Shown here: positions 25,422 to 33,594 of the stretch, one piece after another
Layout: the number at the start of each line of letters is the position of its first letter
Position numbering within the stretch: the stretch's first letter is position 1
Source: Streptomyces sp. NBC_01775
GTDB lineage: Bacteria > Actinomycetota > Actinomycetes > Streptomycetales > Streptomycetaceae
NCBI RefSeq assembly: GCF_035917675.1
Contig: NZ_CP109104.1
Span: 4,774,001-4,838,000 of the forward strand
Direction: 5' to 3'
Length of the DNA stretch: 64,000 nt
Made by a program: the position numbers and the translations under genes
The notes under the pieces: generated by a model
Database searches by the model: none
What the model saw: only the letters and a program-made list of their open reading frames with translations
What the model was told of the DNA's origin: nothing

Positions 25422-26207
25422 TCAGCTACGGCGAGGACGGGTGACCGGCTTGGCGCCGGTCGCCCGCATCACGCCGCGCAGGTCCCCGCGCATCTCCCGC
25501 ATCTCCTCGCCCATGTCGGCGAGACGCTGGCTCATCGAGCACACCACCTTCTCGGTGTGCTCGGTCCTGCGTTCGGTCTCCACCAGGCGACTGTCCATTC
25601 GCTCGAGCCTCTCGGAGATACGCCCGATCACCGGGCCCAACTCCTGGAGCACGGCGCCCAGCTCGGCCCCGGCCGACTCAAGCCCACTGACGCGCCGGTC
25701 GAGAGAGCCGTAGCCGACAGCCAGCGTGCGGACGGTGTCCCTCAGTTCCTCACCCGGGCATCGCGTGGCTCCGCTCCGGGTGTGGGGGTGGGTGGTTCCC
25801 TCGACGTCGAGGAGGTAGACGCGGACCCTCCGCGCGATGTCGCTGTCCCGCAGCAGCATCGCCACATTGAGGACGGCGCGGCGGTTGAACAGGGTGAGGC
25901 TGCGCCGGAGCTGTGGATAACCCGGTTCTGGGACATTTGAGACTGACAACTTGTCAGTCTCAAATTCTTGCAGGTCAGCGCCTCGAAGAGTGCTGAGACC
26001 GTTGCTCTCCAGCTCCTCCCGGTGCCGACTGACCAACTTTTCCACAGTGTTGAGCGCCACCTCGAAGTAGTTAGCCACATCCCGGGTGGTGGCCTGTGTA
26101 CTACCTGTGGAAAACGCCAACGCCTTCACTTTGTCGAGGACTTCGACCCGGTGCGCCATGCCGGAGCGCGCGCTGCGCGACTCCAGCAGGACGGAATCGG
26201 AATACAT
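25422..26207 (-). CDS. Putative DNA-binding regulator with ORF6N/antirepressor-like segment
   Basis: A 261-residue cytoplasmic protein of a streptomycete family that I know only as hypothetical. The N-terminal part (MAHRVEVLDKVKAL, then VANYFEVALNTVEKLVSRHR) looks like a helix-turn-helix region. The middle (LTLFNRRAVLNVAMLLRDSD, then IARRVRVYLLDVEG) resembles ORF6N/Bro-type phage antirepressor domains. The C-terminal ~100 residues are a long amphipathic helix, probably a coiled coil (VIGRISERLERMDSRLVETE and following). ATG 26207 has a perfect AGGAGGG site. The gene contains a 31-bp perfect palindrome and is visibly less GC-rich in its middle than its neighbours, hinting at transfer. Confidence 0.78.
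   Translation of the reverse strand: MYSDSVLLESRSARSGMAHRVEVLDKVKALAFSTGSTQATTRDVANYFEVALNTVEKLVSRHREELESNGLSTLRGADLQEFETDKLSVSNVPEPGYPQLRRSLTLFNRRAVLNVAMLLRDSDIARRVRVYLLDVEGTTHPHTRSGATRCPGEELRDTVRTLAVGYGSLDRRVSGLESAGAELGAVLQELGPVIGRISERLERMDSRLVETERRTEHTEKVVCSMSQRLADMGEEMREMRGDLRGVMRATGAKPVTRPRRS
25935..25965. promoter_or_regulatory. Perfect 31-bp palindrome inside the ORF6N-like gene
   Basis: ATTTGAGACTGACAA, one central C (25950), then its exact 15-base reverse complement. Only 11 of 31 bases are G or C. It encodes the ETDKLSVSN stretch of the surrounding protein. It could be an operator, a recombination site or a hairpin in the mRNA; the sequence does not decide which. Confidence 0.8.
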
Positions 26208-26237
26208 GCGAGAACCCTCCTGGGTCCGGACGGACAT

Positions 26238-26600
26238 GACTGGGAAACCCCGATCACCTGGGGGCCGTCAGGTGTCCGTATCCAGGAGCCAGGAGCGGAG
26301 ATCAGCTCATGTCTTCCACATACCCCACGACCGGCAAGGGGCCTTTCTCGGGCCAAGCCTCAACCGGTGACCGCTACTTCACGCTCGCTCGTCGCATCTT
26401 CTCCAGTCGCCTCCGCGCGACAAGTACAACGATGCGACGGTCGTACAGTTACGCGATCACGCTGACGTTCCCCATCGGCGCGATCGCGTTCTGCCGCGTA
26501 CCGGTGTACGCCCCGGGCCTGTTCTGCCGGAGCCACACCCCTGCCGGAGCCACACCCCTGCCGGAGCCACACCCCTGCCCGCCTCCGGGCTTCCGGCGCC
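26238..26600. repeat. Intergenic region with a 17-bp triple repeat
   Basis: Three tandem copies of TGCCGGAGCCACACCCC lie at 26525-26575. Upstream, 26380-26480 is less GC-rich than average. A plus-strand frame opening at ATG 26309 (after GGAGCGGAG) runs 106 codons to 26629 but its end overlaps the next gene and its sequence is repeat-driven, so I do not call it. Otherwise nothing recognisable. Confidence 0.6.
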
Positions 26601-28589
26601 TCAATCTCGCTCAGGAGCCCAGTGGTTGAACTGGAGGATGCCCTTCGGGTCGTGTGCGGCCTTCAGGCGCTTCAGCCGGACCGTCGTCTCCTCTCCGAAC
26701 ACGGGTCGTACGGTCTCCTCGTCCTGGGGCCCGTAGAGGAAGTTGAGGCTGCGGCCCGCCATCCGGTCGTGCGCCGGGGACAGCACCCTCTCGTGCAACG
26801 CGCGCACCGCCTCCTCGCCCGGTCCTTCCAACGGGGAGAGCACGCCCAGCAGATAGGCCGCCTCCTTGTTGCTCACAGCGTTCGGCACCTCCGGAGTACG
26901 GGAGAACGCGCCGCCCAGGTGACGCATGCCCAGCACGCACATCGCCTCGGCGTCCGGTCCCGCCTCCCGCAGCACGGTGCGCAGCACGTCACCCTCCAGC
27001 GCGTCGGAGAGCAGCAGGTTGGTGCTGCGGTAGGAGCGCGGAGTATCCGGTTCGCTGAAGACCGTGGCCGACTCCGCGTACGGCATCTCCCGCAGCTCGT
27101 CCACCAGCAGGGAGCCGATCGAACGCAGCGGCCCGACCAGTTTTTCGCCTTCCTCCGGTGAGCCGTTGAAGGCGATGTGCACCTGTGCGAGGTAGCGGCC
27201 ACGCAGCGGCTCGGGCACCCCGGGGAAGTCGGGCATCGGCAGCAGCGTCACCGCCGAGGTCAGCTCCTCGGGTACCGACGCGGTCCACGCCTGCCACGTC
27301 CGCAGCACCTCCTCGGCGACCTGGCCGCCGTCGAAGACGAGCCTGCCGCCGAAGATCCGCTCCACGGGTACGAGCCCGATCTCCATGCCCGTCACCACCC
27401 CGAAGCCGCCGCCTCCCCCGCGCAGACCCCAGAACAGCTCCGGGTCGCTCTTAGCGGTCACCTGGAGCGCCCACGCGTCACCCGTGACGAGGTCGATCCG
27501 CCGCACGTGGTCGGCCGCGTACCCGAACTGCCGTCCCAGCAGCCCGACTCCGCCGCCGAGTGTGTACGAGACCACGCCGACACCGGGCGCCGAGCCGTTG
27601 ACCGGGGCGAGGCCGTGGCGGGCCGCCTCGGCGACCAGGTCGGCCGCGCGAACCCCTGCCTCGATCCACGCCGTGCGCTCCTCCGCGTCGATCCGGATGC
27701 CCGTCATATGGCGCGTGCTGATCAGCACGCCCTTCCTCGCGGCCCGGCTCAGACCGTGCCCGGTCGCCTGTACGGCCAGCGGCAGCCCGTGCCGGTGCGC
27801 GTAGTCGACCGCTGCCTGAACGTCCTCGGCGTTCCGTGCCGCGACGAGCACCTCGGGGCGGTGCCAGGCCCCCAGCTGGAAACCGCCGCGCTCCTCGTCG
27901 TATCCCTCGTCATCCGGTACGAGCACGCTGCCGCGCACCGCGTCCTTGAGCGCACTCAGACCCTCCCGCGCGCTCCCCCGGACGCCCCCGCCGTCCCATT
28001 CCGGATCGCGGCCCAGCCAGGCCGCCAGCCGTGCGTACACATCGGCGTCCTCCGGTACCTCGCGAACCTCCCCGAACGGTGCGTGCTCGCGTCCCTCGGC
28101 GGGCAGCGCCTGATGTGCCGCCGCCAGCGCGAACTCACCCAGTTCAGGGTCCAGCGGGTCCTCCCAGCCGATGGCCTCGGCAAGGTCCCAGCTGTGGGCC
28201 ACCGTTTCCATCACCGAGCCCGCCAGAACGATCCGGCCCGGCATTCGTCCCCAGGGCACGGTCACCAGCGCGTCCAGCTTCTCGTCGTCCGCCCACGCGG
28301 CCGTCATCCGGGCGCGCGCCTCGTCATACGTCCGGGACCAGCGGTCGGCCGGAAGGTCCGCCGTCCACACGGGCACGTCCTCGCCCTCCGAGGTGCCCCC
28401 CTCGGCCGCGTTCGCGACACGTGTGGCCCCGCTGCTGACGTGGCCGAGCAGCGAGCGCACGTCGTACTCCGCGCAGGGCGTCGGCGCGTCCAGGTCGCCG
28501 GGCCGGGTGGCGGCGATCAGCGTGGCCAGTTGTCCGGCCGCACGCTCGTACACCGGCCGGGGGTCGGGGATCACAGGTGTGGCGCTCAC
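26601..28589 (-). CDS. Fusion of DinB-like (TIGR03086/mycothiol-type) domain and FAD-linked oxidoreductase
   Basis: A 662-residue protein. Residues about 8-200 are a TIGR03086/MDMPI-like four-helix domain (PTPCAEYDVRSLLGHV near the N-terminus, ETVAHSWDLAEA later), normally metal-binding and possibly mycothiol-dependent. Residues about 225-662 are a PCMH-type FAD oxidoreductase of the berberine-bridge enzyme group: AVQATGHGLSRAA, GSAPGVGVVSYTLGGGVGLL, WGLRGGGGGFGVVT, and the terminal DPKGILQFNHWAP. No His/Cys pair for bicovalent FAD is obvious. GTG 28589 has GGAGGAGC upstream. The gene is divergent from a WYL regulator 110 bp away, which probably controls it. Fusion of these two domains is unusual. 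Confidence 0.83.
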   Translation of the reverse strand: MSATPVIPDPRPVYERAAGQLATLIAATRPGDLDAPTPCAEYDVRSLLGHVSSGATRVANAAEGGTSEGEDVPVWTADLPADRWSRTYDEARARMTAAWADDEKLDALVTVPWGRMPGRIVLAGSVMETVAHSWDLAEAIGWEDPLDPELGEFALAAAHQALPAEGREHAPFGEVREVPEDADVYARLAAWLGRDPEWDGGGVRGSAREGLSALKDAVRGSVLVPDDEGYDEERGGFQLGAWHRPEVLVAARNAEDVQAAVDYAHRHGLPLAVQATGHGLSRAARKGVLISTRHMTGIRIDAEERTAWIEAGVRAADLVAEAARHGLAPVNGSAPGVGVVSYTLGGGVGLLGRQFGYAADHVRRIDLVTGDAWALQVTAKSDPELFWGLRGGGGGFGVVTGMEIGLVPVERIFGGRLVFDGGQVAEEVLRTWQAWTASVPEELTSAVTLLPMPDFPGVPEPLRGRYLAQVHIAFNGSPEEGEKLVGPLRSIGSLLVDELREMPYAESATVFSEPDTPRSYRSTNLLLSDALEGDVLRTVLREAGPDAEAMCVLGMRHLGGAFSRTPEVPNAVSNKEAAYLLGVLSPLEGPGEEAVRALHERVLSPAHDRMAGRSLNFLYGPQDEETVRPVFGEETTVRLKRLKAAHDPKGILQFNHWAPERD

Positions 28590-28657
28590 GTTCGCTCCTC
28601 CGTCTGTCCGGCCCTGCCGTCCGGGACCGGCTTCCGGGAAGAGTCTCCCGCCAAAAC

Positions 28658-28674
28658 TTGACAACTATCGTCAA
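28658..28674. promoter_or_regulatory. Inverted repeat TTGAC-N7-GTCAA between the FAD fusion gene and the WYL regulator
   Basis: TTGAC (28658-28662) and GTCAA (28670-28674) form a 17-bp dyad in a locally AT-rich stretch in the middle of the divergent spacer. The position fits a binding site for the adjacent WYL/DeoR-type regulator, and TTGACA/TTGACG could serve as -35 boxes. Inference only. Confidence 0.5.
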
Positions 28675-28698
28675 CTAATTTCCGGCACTCTGGAGTAC

Positions 28699-29700
28699 GT
28701 GAAATCCGATCGGCTGCTGTCCATCCTGCTCATACTCCAGACGCGCGAGCGGATACCCGCCGCCGAGCTGGCGGCGGAGCTGGAGGTCTCGGCCCGCACC
28801 ATCTACCGCGACATCGAGGCGCTCTCGGTATCCGGAGTGCCGGTTTACGCCGAGCGGGGGCGGCACGGCGGCATCGCGTTGCTGCCCGGATACCGCACGG
28901 ATATGACCGGGCTGACGACAGACGAGGCGCGTGCCTTGTTCGTGCTGGCGGCGCAGGGCGCCCACGCGGCGCTCGGCCTGGACAGCGCGCTCGGCTCGGC
29001 GCTGCGCAAGGTGATGGCCGCGCTGCCGGCGCCGCACCGGCCCGCCGCGGAGCTGACCAGCCGCCGGATTCTGATCGACCCGGGCCGCTGGCTGACCGGT
29101 CCGCGGTCCGAGGTCGACCTTGATGTGCTGCATACCGCTGTCTTCGCCGACCAGCGGCTGCGGATCCGTTACCGCCACGGCGGCAGCCCCGAGCAGCACA
29201 CCTACACCGTTGACCCCTACGGCCTCGTCAGCAAGGCAGGTGTCTGGTATCTCGTGGCCGACCGGCAGCGCAGGCCCGCGCTCTTCCGCGCGGACCGCAT
29301 CGGTGCCGCGCAGCTGGTCGAGGCTCCCGTACGCCGTCGCCCAGGGGTGGAGCTGGCCGATGCCTGGGAGGCGCTGCGCCGTCGTGTCGAGGAGCGGCCC
29401 AGGGCGGCCGAGGTGACGGTGCGGGTGCACCGCACGAGGTTCGACATGTTCGCCCGCATCGTCGGCCCCATGTTCGCCGACGCACCGGATACCGACGTGG
29501 AAGGCGACTGGATCACCGTGCGCGTCGCCTACTCCGTGCTCCCCGCCATCAGTCAGCTGCTCCAGTTCGGCACGTCCGTGGAGGTCCTTGAGCCGCCCGA
29601 GGCCCGCCAGGAGATGGCCCGCAGGGCGGCAGGGGTCACCGCGCTGTACGAGACGGGGGAGACCCCCGAGGTCGCCCCGCTCTACGACGGCTGGGACTGA
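28699..29700 (+). CDS. WYL-domain transcriptional regulator (YafY/DeoR-like HTH)
   Basis: A 333-residue regulator. An N-terminal HTH-11 domain (KSDRLLSILLILQTRERIPA, then AELAAELEVSARTIYRDIEALS) precedes a long linker and a WYL domain (LRIRYRH, YTVDPYGLVSKAGVWYLVAD), with a conserved C-terminal extension. WYL domains bind small ligands or nucleic acid. GTG 28699 was chosen: GGAG sits 4-5 bases upstream and the product begins KSDRLL. It is divergent from the FAD fusion gene and likely autoregulated through the dyad between them. Confidence 0.9.
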   Translation: MKSDRLLSILLILQTRERIPAAELAAELEVSARTIYRDIEALSVSGVPVYAERGRHGGIALLPGYRTDMTGLTTDEARALFVLAAQGAHAALGLDSALGSALRKVMAALPAPHRPAAELTSRRILIDPGRWLTGPRSEVDLDVLHTAVFADQRLRIRYRHGGSPEQHTYTVDPYGLVSKAGVWYLVADRQRRPALFRADRIGAAQLVEAPVRRRPGVELADAWEALRRRVEERPRAAEVTVRVHRTRFDMFARIVGPMFADAPDTDVEGDWITVRVAYSVLPAISQLLQFGTSVEVLEPPEARQEMARRAAGVTALYETGETPEVAPLYDGWD

Positions 29701-29912
29701 GCCCCGCCCAGCGGGCCCCTCCCCAGCTCCGACCGCGCCCGCAGGGCCGTGCGGATGAAGTGCGTGAAAGCGCCGCGGCCCGTGTCAGCAGCGCGGCCCT
29801 CATCAGCACGGCGAACCCGGCGCGGTCGGGCGAGCTGTTCACAGTGGCGACGGGAGTGGCCCGCACGGCCCACCGCACGGCCCACCGGGCCAAGGCAGCG
29901 GGACCGGGCTTG

Positions 29913-30737
29913 CTAGCTCTCTCCGAGGAGGCGCTCCAGGACGAGCGCGATGCCTTCCTCGTCGTTCGAGGACGTCACCTCGTCGGCGACCGACAGCAGT
30001 TCCTCGTGGGCGTTCTCCATGGCGACGCCGTGGCCGGCCCAGGCGAACATCGGGATGTCGTTGGGCATGTCGCCGAAGGCGAGCGTCTCGGCGGAGTGCA
30101 CCTTCAGGCGGCGGGCTGCCAGGGCGAGGCCCTTGGCCTTGCTGAGACCGAGGGGCAGCATCTCCACGATGTCCTCGCCGGACATCGTGACGGCCACCAG
30201 GTCTCCGGCGGCCTCCCGTGCGGCCTTCGCCAGCGCGTCGTCGTCGAGCTCCGGATGCTGGAGATAAAGCTTGTTGAGCGGATGGGCCCACAGCGCGGCG
30301 CGGTCCTCGAACGGGACGGAGGGCAGCGGCCCTTCCCGCACGCGGTATCCGGGACCGACGACGACCTCGCCGTCCACCCCGTCCCGGGAGGCGGCCAGCG
30401 CGAGGGGGCCGACCTCCTTCTCGATCTTGGCGAGGGCCAGTTCGGCCACTCTCCGGTCGAGCGTGACGGAGGTCAGCAGCCGGCCGGAGCCCGCGTCGTA
30501 GACCTGAGAGCCCTGGCCGCACACCGCCAGGCCCCGGTACCCGAGGTCCTCAAGGACGTGCTTGGTCCAGGGGACGGCCCGGCCCGTGACCACGACGTGG
30601 ACGGCACCGCGCGCGCACGCGGCGCTCAGCGCGGCGCGGGTGCGCTCCGAGACGGTGTCGTCGGAGCGCAGCAGCGTGCCGTCGAGATCGGTGGCGATCA
30701 GTCGGTAGGGGAAGGCCGGGCCGCTGTCCTGGTTCAC
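29913..30737 (-). CDS. HAD superfamily (Cof-type) hydrolase downstream of serS
   Basis: A 274-residue phosphatase related to the HAD protein at 2008-2823. It has [15 protein letters not shown] near the N-terminus, a TGR motif II (VVVTGRAVP), a Lys motif in [14 protein letters not shown] and [14 protein letters not shown] as motif IV. The Cof class acts on sugar phosphates and flavin or PLP precursors; the substrate is unknown. The GTG start at 30737 overlaps the serS stop (GTGA), so translation is coupled to seryl-tRNA synthetase, an arrangement I recall from other streptomycetes. The ~210 bp after its stop (29701-29912) hold no convincing gene. Confidence 0.9.
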   Translation of the reverse strand: MNQDSGPAFPYRLIATDLDGTLLRSDDTVSERTRAALSAACARGAVHVVVTGRAVPWTKHVLEDLGYRGLAVCGQGSQVYDAGSGRLLTSVTLDRRVAELALAKIEKEVGPLALAASRDGVDGEVVVGPGYRVREGPLPSVPFEDRAALWAHPLNKLYLQHPELDDDALAKAAREAAGDLVAVTMSGEDIVEMLPLGLSKAKGLALAARRLKVHSAETLAFGDMPNDIPMFAWAGHGVAMENAHEELLSVADEVTSSNDEEGIALVLERLLGES

Positions 30738-32011
30738 TTGGCGGCCGGCTCCAGCGCCTCGCGTCCGCCCAGATAGGGCCGCAGCACCGGCGGCAGCCAC
30801 ACCGAGCCGTCCTCGCGCTGGTGGTTCTCCAGCAGGGCGACGATGGTGCGGGGCACCGCGCACAGCGTCCCGTTGAGCGTCGCCAGCGGCTTCACGTGCT
30901 TGCCGTCGCGCATCCGGATGGAGAGCCTGCGGGACTGGAACTGGGTGCAGTCCGAAGTGGAGGTCAGCTCGCGGTACTTGCCCTGGGTGGGGATCCACGC
31001 CTCGCAGTCGAACTTGCGCGCGGCCGAGGCCCCCAGGTCACCGGTGGCCACATCGATTACCTGGAAGGGCAGTTCGAGTCCGGTCAGCCACTCCTTCTCC
31101 CACTCCAGCAGCCTCCGGTGCTCGGCCTCCGAGTCCTCCGGCGCGACGTAGGAGAACATCTCGACCTTGTCGAACTGGTGGACGCGGAAGATGCCGCGGG
31201 TGTCCTTGCCGTACGTACCGGCCTCGCGCCGGAAGCACGGCGAGAAGGCGGCGTAGCGCAGCGGCAGCCGGTCGGCCTCGATGATCTCGTCCATGTGGTA
31301 TCCCGCCAGCGGCACCTCGGAGGTGCCGACGAGATACAGGTCGTCCTTGTCGAGGCGGTAGACGTCCTGCGCGGCCTGGCCGAGGAAGCCGGTGCCCTCC
31401 ATGGCCTGCGACTTGACCAGCGCGGGAGTCAGCATCGGCGTGAAGCCCGCCTCGTTCGCCTGCGCGATGGCCGCGTTGACGAGAGCCAGCTCCAGCAGTG
31501 CGCCGATTCCGGTGAGGTAGTAGAAGCGCGAGCCCGACACCTTGGCGGCGCGCTCGACGTCGATGGCGCCGAGCTTCTGGCCCAGCTCCAGGTGGTCCTT
31601 GGGCTCGAAGCCCTCGGCTCCGAAGTCACGGGGGACGCCGATCGTCTCCAGGACGGTGAAGTCCTCCTCGCCGCCCACCGGGACGTCCGGATGTACGAGA
31701 TTGCCGAGCTGACGCAGCAGCCGCTGGGTCTCCTCGGCGGCGTCGTCCTGCTCGGCGTCGGCGGCCTTCACAGCGGTGGACAGCTCGCCCGTGCGGCGTA
31801 GCAGCTCCGCCTTCTCCTCGCCCTGCGCCTTGGGGATGAGCTTGCCGAGCTGCTTCTGCTCGGAGCGGAGTTCGTCGAAGCGGACGCTGGAGGACCTGCG
31901 CCGCTCGTCGGCGGAGAGCACCGCGTCGACGAGGCCGATGTCCTCTCCACGGGCACGCTGCGAGGCGCGCGCACGGTCGGGGTCCTCACGGAGCAGGCGA
32001 AGGTCAATCAC
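30734..32011 (-). CDS. serS: Seryl-tRNA synthetase
   Basis: A 425-residue class II aminoacyl-tRNA synthetase charging tRNA-Ser, the exact usual length. Residues 1-105 are the N-terminal antiparallel coiled-coil arm ([36 protein letters not shown]). The catalytic core has motif 2 ([20 protein letters not shown]) and motif 3 ([20 protein letters not shown]). GTG 32011 begins the canonical [10 protein letters not shown]. The gene is followed by an overlapping HAD phosphatase gene and preceded by the DnaA-box cluster. A tRNA-Ser gene lies elsewhere in the window (53843). Confidence 0.97.
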   Translation of the reverse strand: MIDLRLLREDPDRARASQRARGEDIGLVDAVLSADERRRSSSVRFDELRSEQKQLGKLIPKAQGEEKAELLRRTGELSTAVKAADAEQDDAAEETQRLLRQLGNLVHPDVPVGGEEDFTVLETIGVPRDFGAEGFEPKDHLELGQKLGAIDVERAAKVSGSRFYYLTGIGALLELALVNAAIAQANEAGFTPMLTPALVKSQAMEGTGFLGQAAQDVYRLDKDDLYLVGTSEVPLAGYHMDEIIEADRLPLRYAAFSPCFRREAGTYGKDTRGIFRVHQFDKVEMFSYVAPEDSEAEHRRLLEWEKEWLTGLELPFQVIDVATGDLGASAARKFDCEAWIPTQGKYRELTSTSDCTQFQSRRLSIRMRDGKHVKPLATLNGTLCAVPRTIVALLENHQREDGSVWLPPVLRPYLGGREALEPAAK

Positions 32012-32203
32012 TCGCCCAGGGTACCGGTGGGCACCCGGGCCTCTCGAATCCATATGGCTTTGCGCATGTTTTGTCCGTATTGAGGTATTTGCCGGGCCAT
32101 CCGGAAGAGGGGTTCGGGGGAATTCGCCGTATACGGGAAGCGCCGAGGCGGCAGCCTGACTCGGGCTCCCATGGGGGCAGTTGGGGACGGGTTTCCCTCT
32201 GAC

Positions 32204-32523
32204 TTATCCACAGCGGTGCGGGTCGTCCGCAGGCTTTTCCACAGGCTTGGATGCACTGCTGTGGAAATTGGAGCGGTGAGTTCCGGTGACTGTTCGGCTG
32301 GCGCAGAATTCCCGCGTCAAACCCGAAATACACACTCAAACGAGCGGGATTAGCTCACTCCAACGAGTTGATCAAGGGAATTGCGGTGACGAGGCGGGAC
32401 CTGAGCGCTGTGGACGGAGATGCGGTCTGCATGCTGCTTTGTCGACAGAGTCCGGTTTGTCTGTCGACTTGTGCACAGGTCGGCACCCAGCCCTGTGGAT
32501 AACTTTGCCGAGCCTGTGCACAC
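32204..32523. other. Cluster of DnaA-box-like sites in the serS-pheA spacer
   Basis: Seven nonamers close to the Streptomyces DnaA box (TTGTCCACA) fall in 320 bp: TTATCCACA (32204-32212), TTTTCCACA (32235-32243), and on the other strand ATTTCCACA (32260-32268), CCGTCCACA (32409-32417), then TTGTGCACA (32469-32477), and on the other strand TTATCCACA (32494-32502) and GTGTGCACA (32515-32523). The stretch 32280-32390 between them is relatively AT-rich. There is no gene between 32012 and 32621. From memory, S. coelicolor has high-affinity DnaA-box clusters near oriC, one called D78 in a cosmid that carries serS/pheA; this could be the equivalent locus. It is not oriC itself, since dnaA and dnaN are not adjacent. 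Confidence 0.72.
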
Positions 32524-32621
32524 ACCGCTCTTCCATGCTCACCCCGCGCCGACCGGCGCTCACCCGCCGTCGACAGGCGCTCACCCCGCGCCGATCCGCG
32601 CTCACTCGGGACGCTCTCCGT

Positions 32622-33551
32622 TCACTCCCGACCGTCGAGGCAGTGGCTCAGCCAGTCGGCAGCAGCCACGAAATCCTCGTCCGCGGTGCCCGAACGCAGC
32701 GTGGGCGGCTGCTCGTCGGCGCGCGGATACGAGCCGAGGAAGCGCACCTCGCGGCAGGAGCGCTTCAGCCCCATCAGGACGTCCCCCACCCGCCGGTCCT
32801 GCACATGGCCCTCGCAGTCGATCGAGAAGCAGTAGCGGCCGATGCCCTCGCCGGTCGGCCGCGACTCGATCCGCATCATGTTGACCCCGCGCGAGGCGTA
32901 CTCGTGCAGCACCTCCAGCAGCGCGCCCGGATGGTCCCTGCGCAGCCAGAAGACCACCGAGGTCTTGTCGGCGCCCGTCGGGGCCGAGGGCCGGGCCGGC
33001 TGGCCCAGCAGCACGAAGCGCGTCATCGCGTTCTCCGCGTCGTGGATGTCGGTGACCAGTGGCTCCAGGCCGTAGGTCGCCGCGGCGAACTCCCCCGCGA
33101 ACGCCGCGTCGTAGCGGCCCTCCTGCACCAGCCGGGCGCCGTCCGCGTTGGAGGCCGCCGACTCCCACAGCGCCTCCGGCAGGTGCTCGGCGAGCCACTT
33201 GCGCACCTGCGGCTGCGCCACCGGATGCCCGGTCACCGTCTTGACCGACTCCAGGCTCGTGCCCGGCCGCGCCAGCAGCGCGAACGCGATCGGCAGCAGC
33301 ACCTCGCGGTAGATCATCAGCCGACGGCCGCTCGCCAGCTCGTCCAGGGTCGCCGTGACCCCGCCCTCCACCGAGTTCTCGATCGGCACGAAAGCCGCCT
33401 GCGCCTCGCCGTTGCGTACGGGGTCCAAGGCGGCCGGGACCGAGACCATCGGCGTGAGCTGGCGGGTGGCGGCCTCGGGCAGGGTGTGCAGCGCGGCTTC
33501 GGTGAAGGTCCCCTCGGGACCGAGGTACGTATAGCGGCTCGCAGGTGACAT
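32622..33551 (-). CDS. pheA: Prephenate dehydratase
   Basis: A 309-residue enzyme converting prephenate to phenylpyruvate in phenylalanine synthesis. The catalytic domain starts with YTYLGPEGTFTEAAL, contains PIENSVEGGV and the NAMTRFVLLG segment with the Thr-Arg-Phe catalytic motif, and is followed by a C-terminal ACT domain (PGALLEVLHEYASRGVNMMR, then IESRPTGEG) that gives feedback inhibition by phenylalanine. There is no fused chorismate mutase, normal for actinobacteria; a broken chorismate mutase lies at 24.8-25.1 kb. ATG 33551 is the natural start. Confidence 0.96.
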   Translation of the reverse strand: MSPASRYTYLGPEGTFTEAALHTLPEAATRQLTPMVSVPAALDPVRNGEAQAAFVPIENSVEGGVTATLDELASGRRLMIYREVLLPIAFALLARPGTSLESVKTVTGHPVAQPQVRKWLAEHLPEALWESAASNADGARLVQEGRYDAAFAGEFAAATYGLEPLVTDIHDAENAMTRFVLLGQPARPSAPTGADKTSVVFWLRRDHPGALLEVLHEYASRGVNMMRIESRPTGEGIGRYCFSIDCEGHVQDRRVGDVLMGLKRSCREVRFLGSYPRADEQPPTLRSGTADEDFVAAADWLSHCLDGRE

Positions 33552-33594
33552 GCGGCCACGTTAGTCGCGGCCACGGCGCCCCCGTGCGCCGATC

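Noticed and set aside
26309..26629. 106-codon plus-strand frame with a plausible GGAG site
   Set aside because: Its end is built from the 17-bp repeats and runs into the FAD fusion gene; no family likeness and mixed codon use.
32204..32523. Replication origin
   Set aside because: DnaA boxes are present but dnaA, dnaN and other origin neighbours are absent and the cluster is small compared with a streptomycete oriC.
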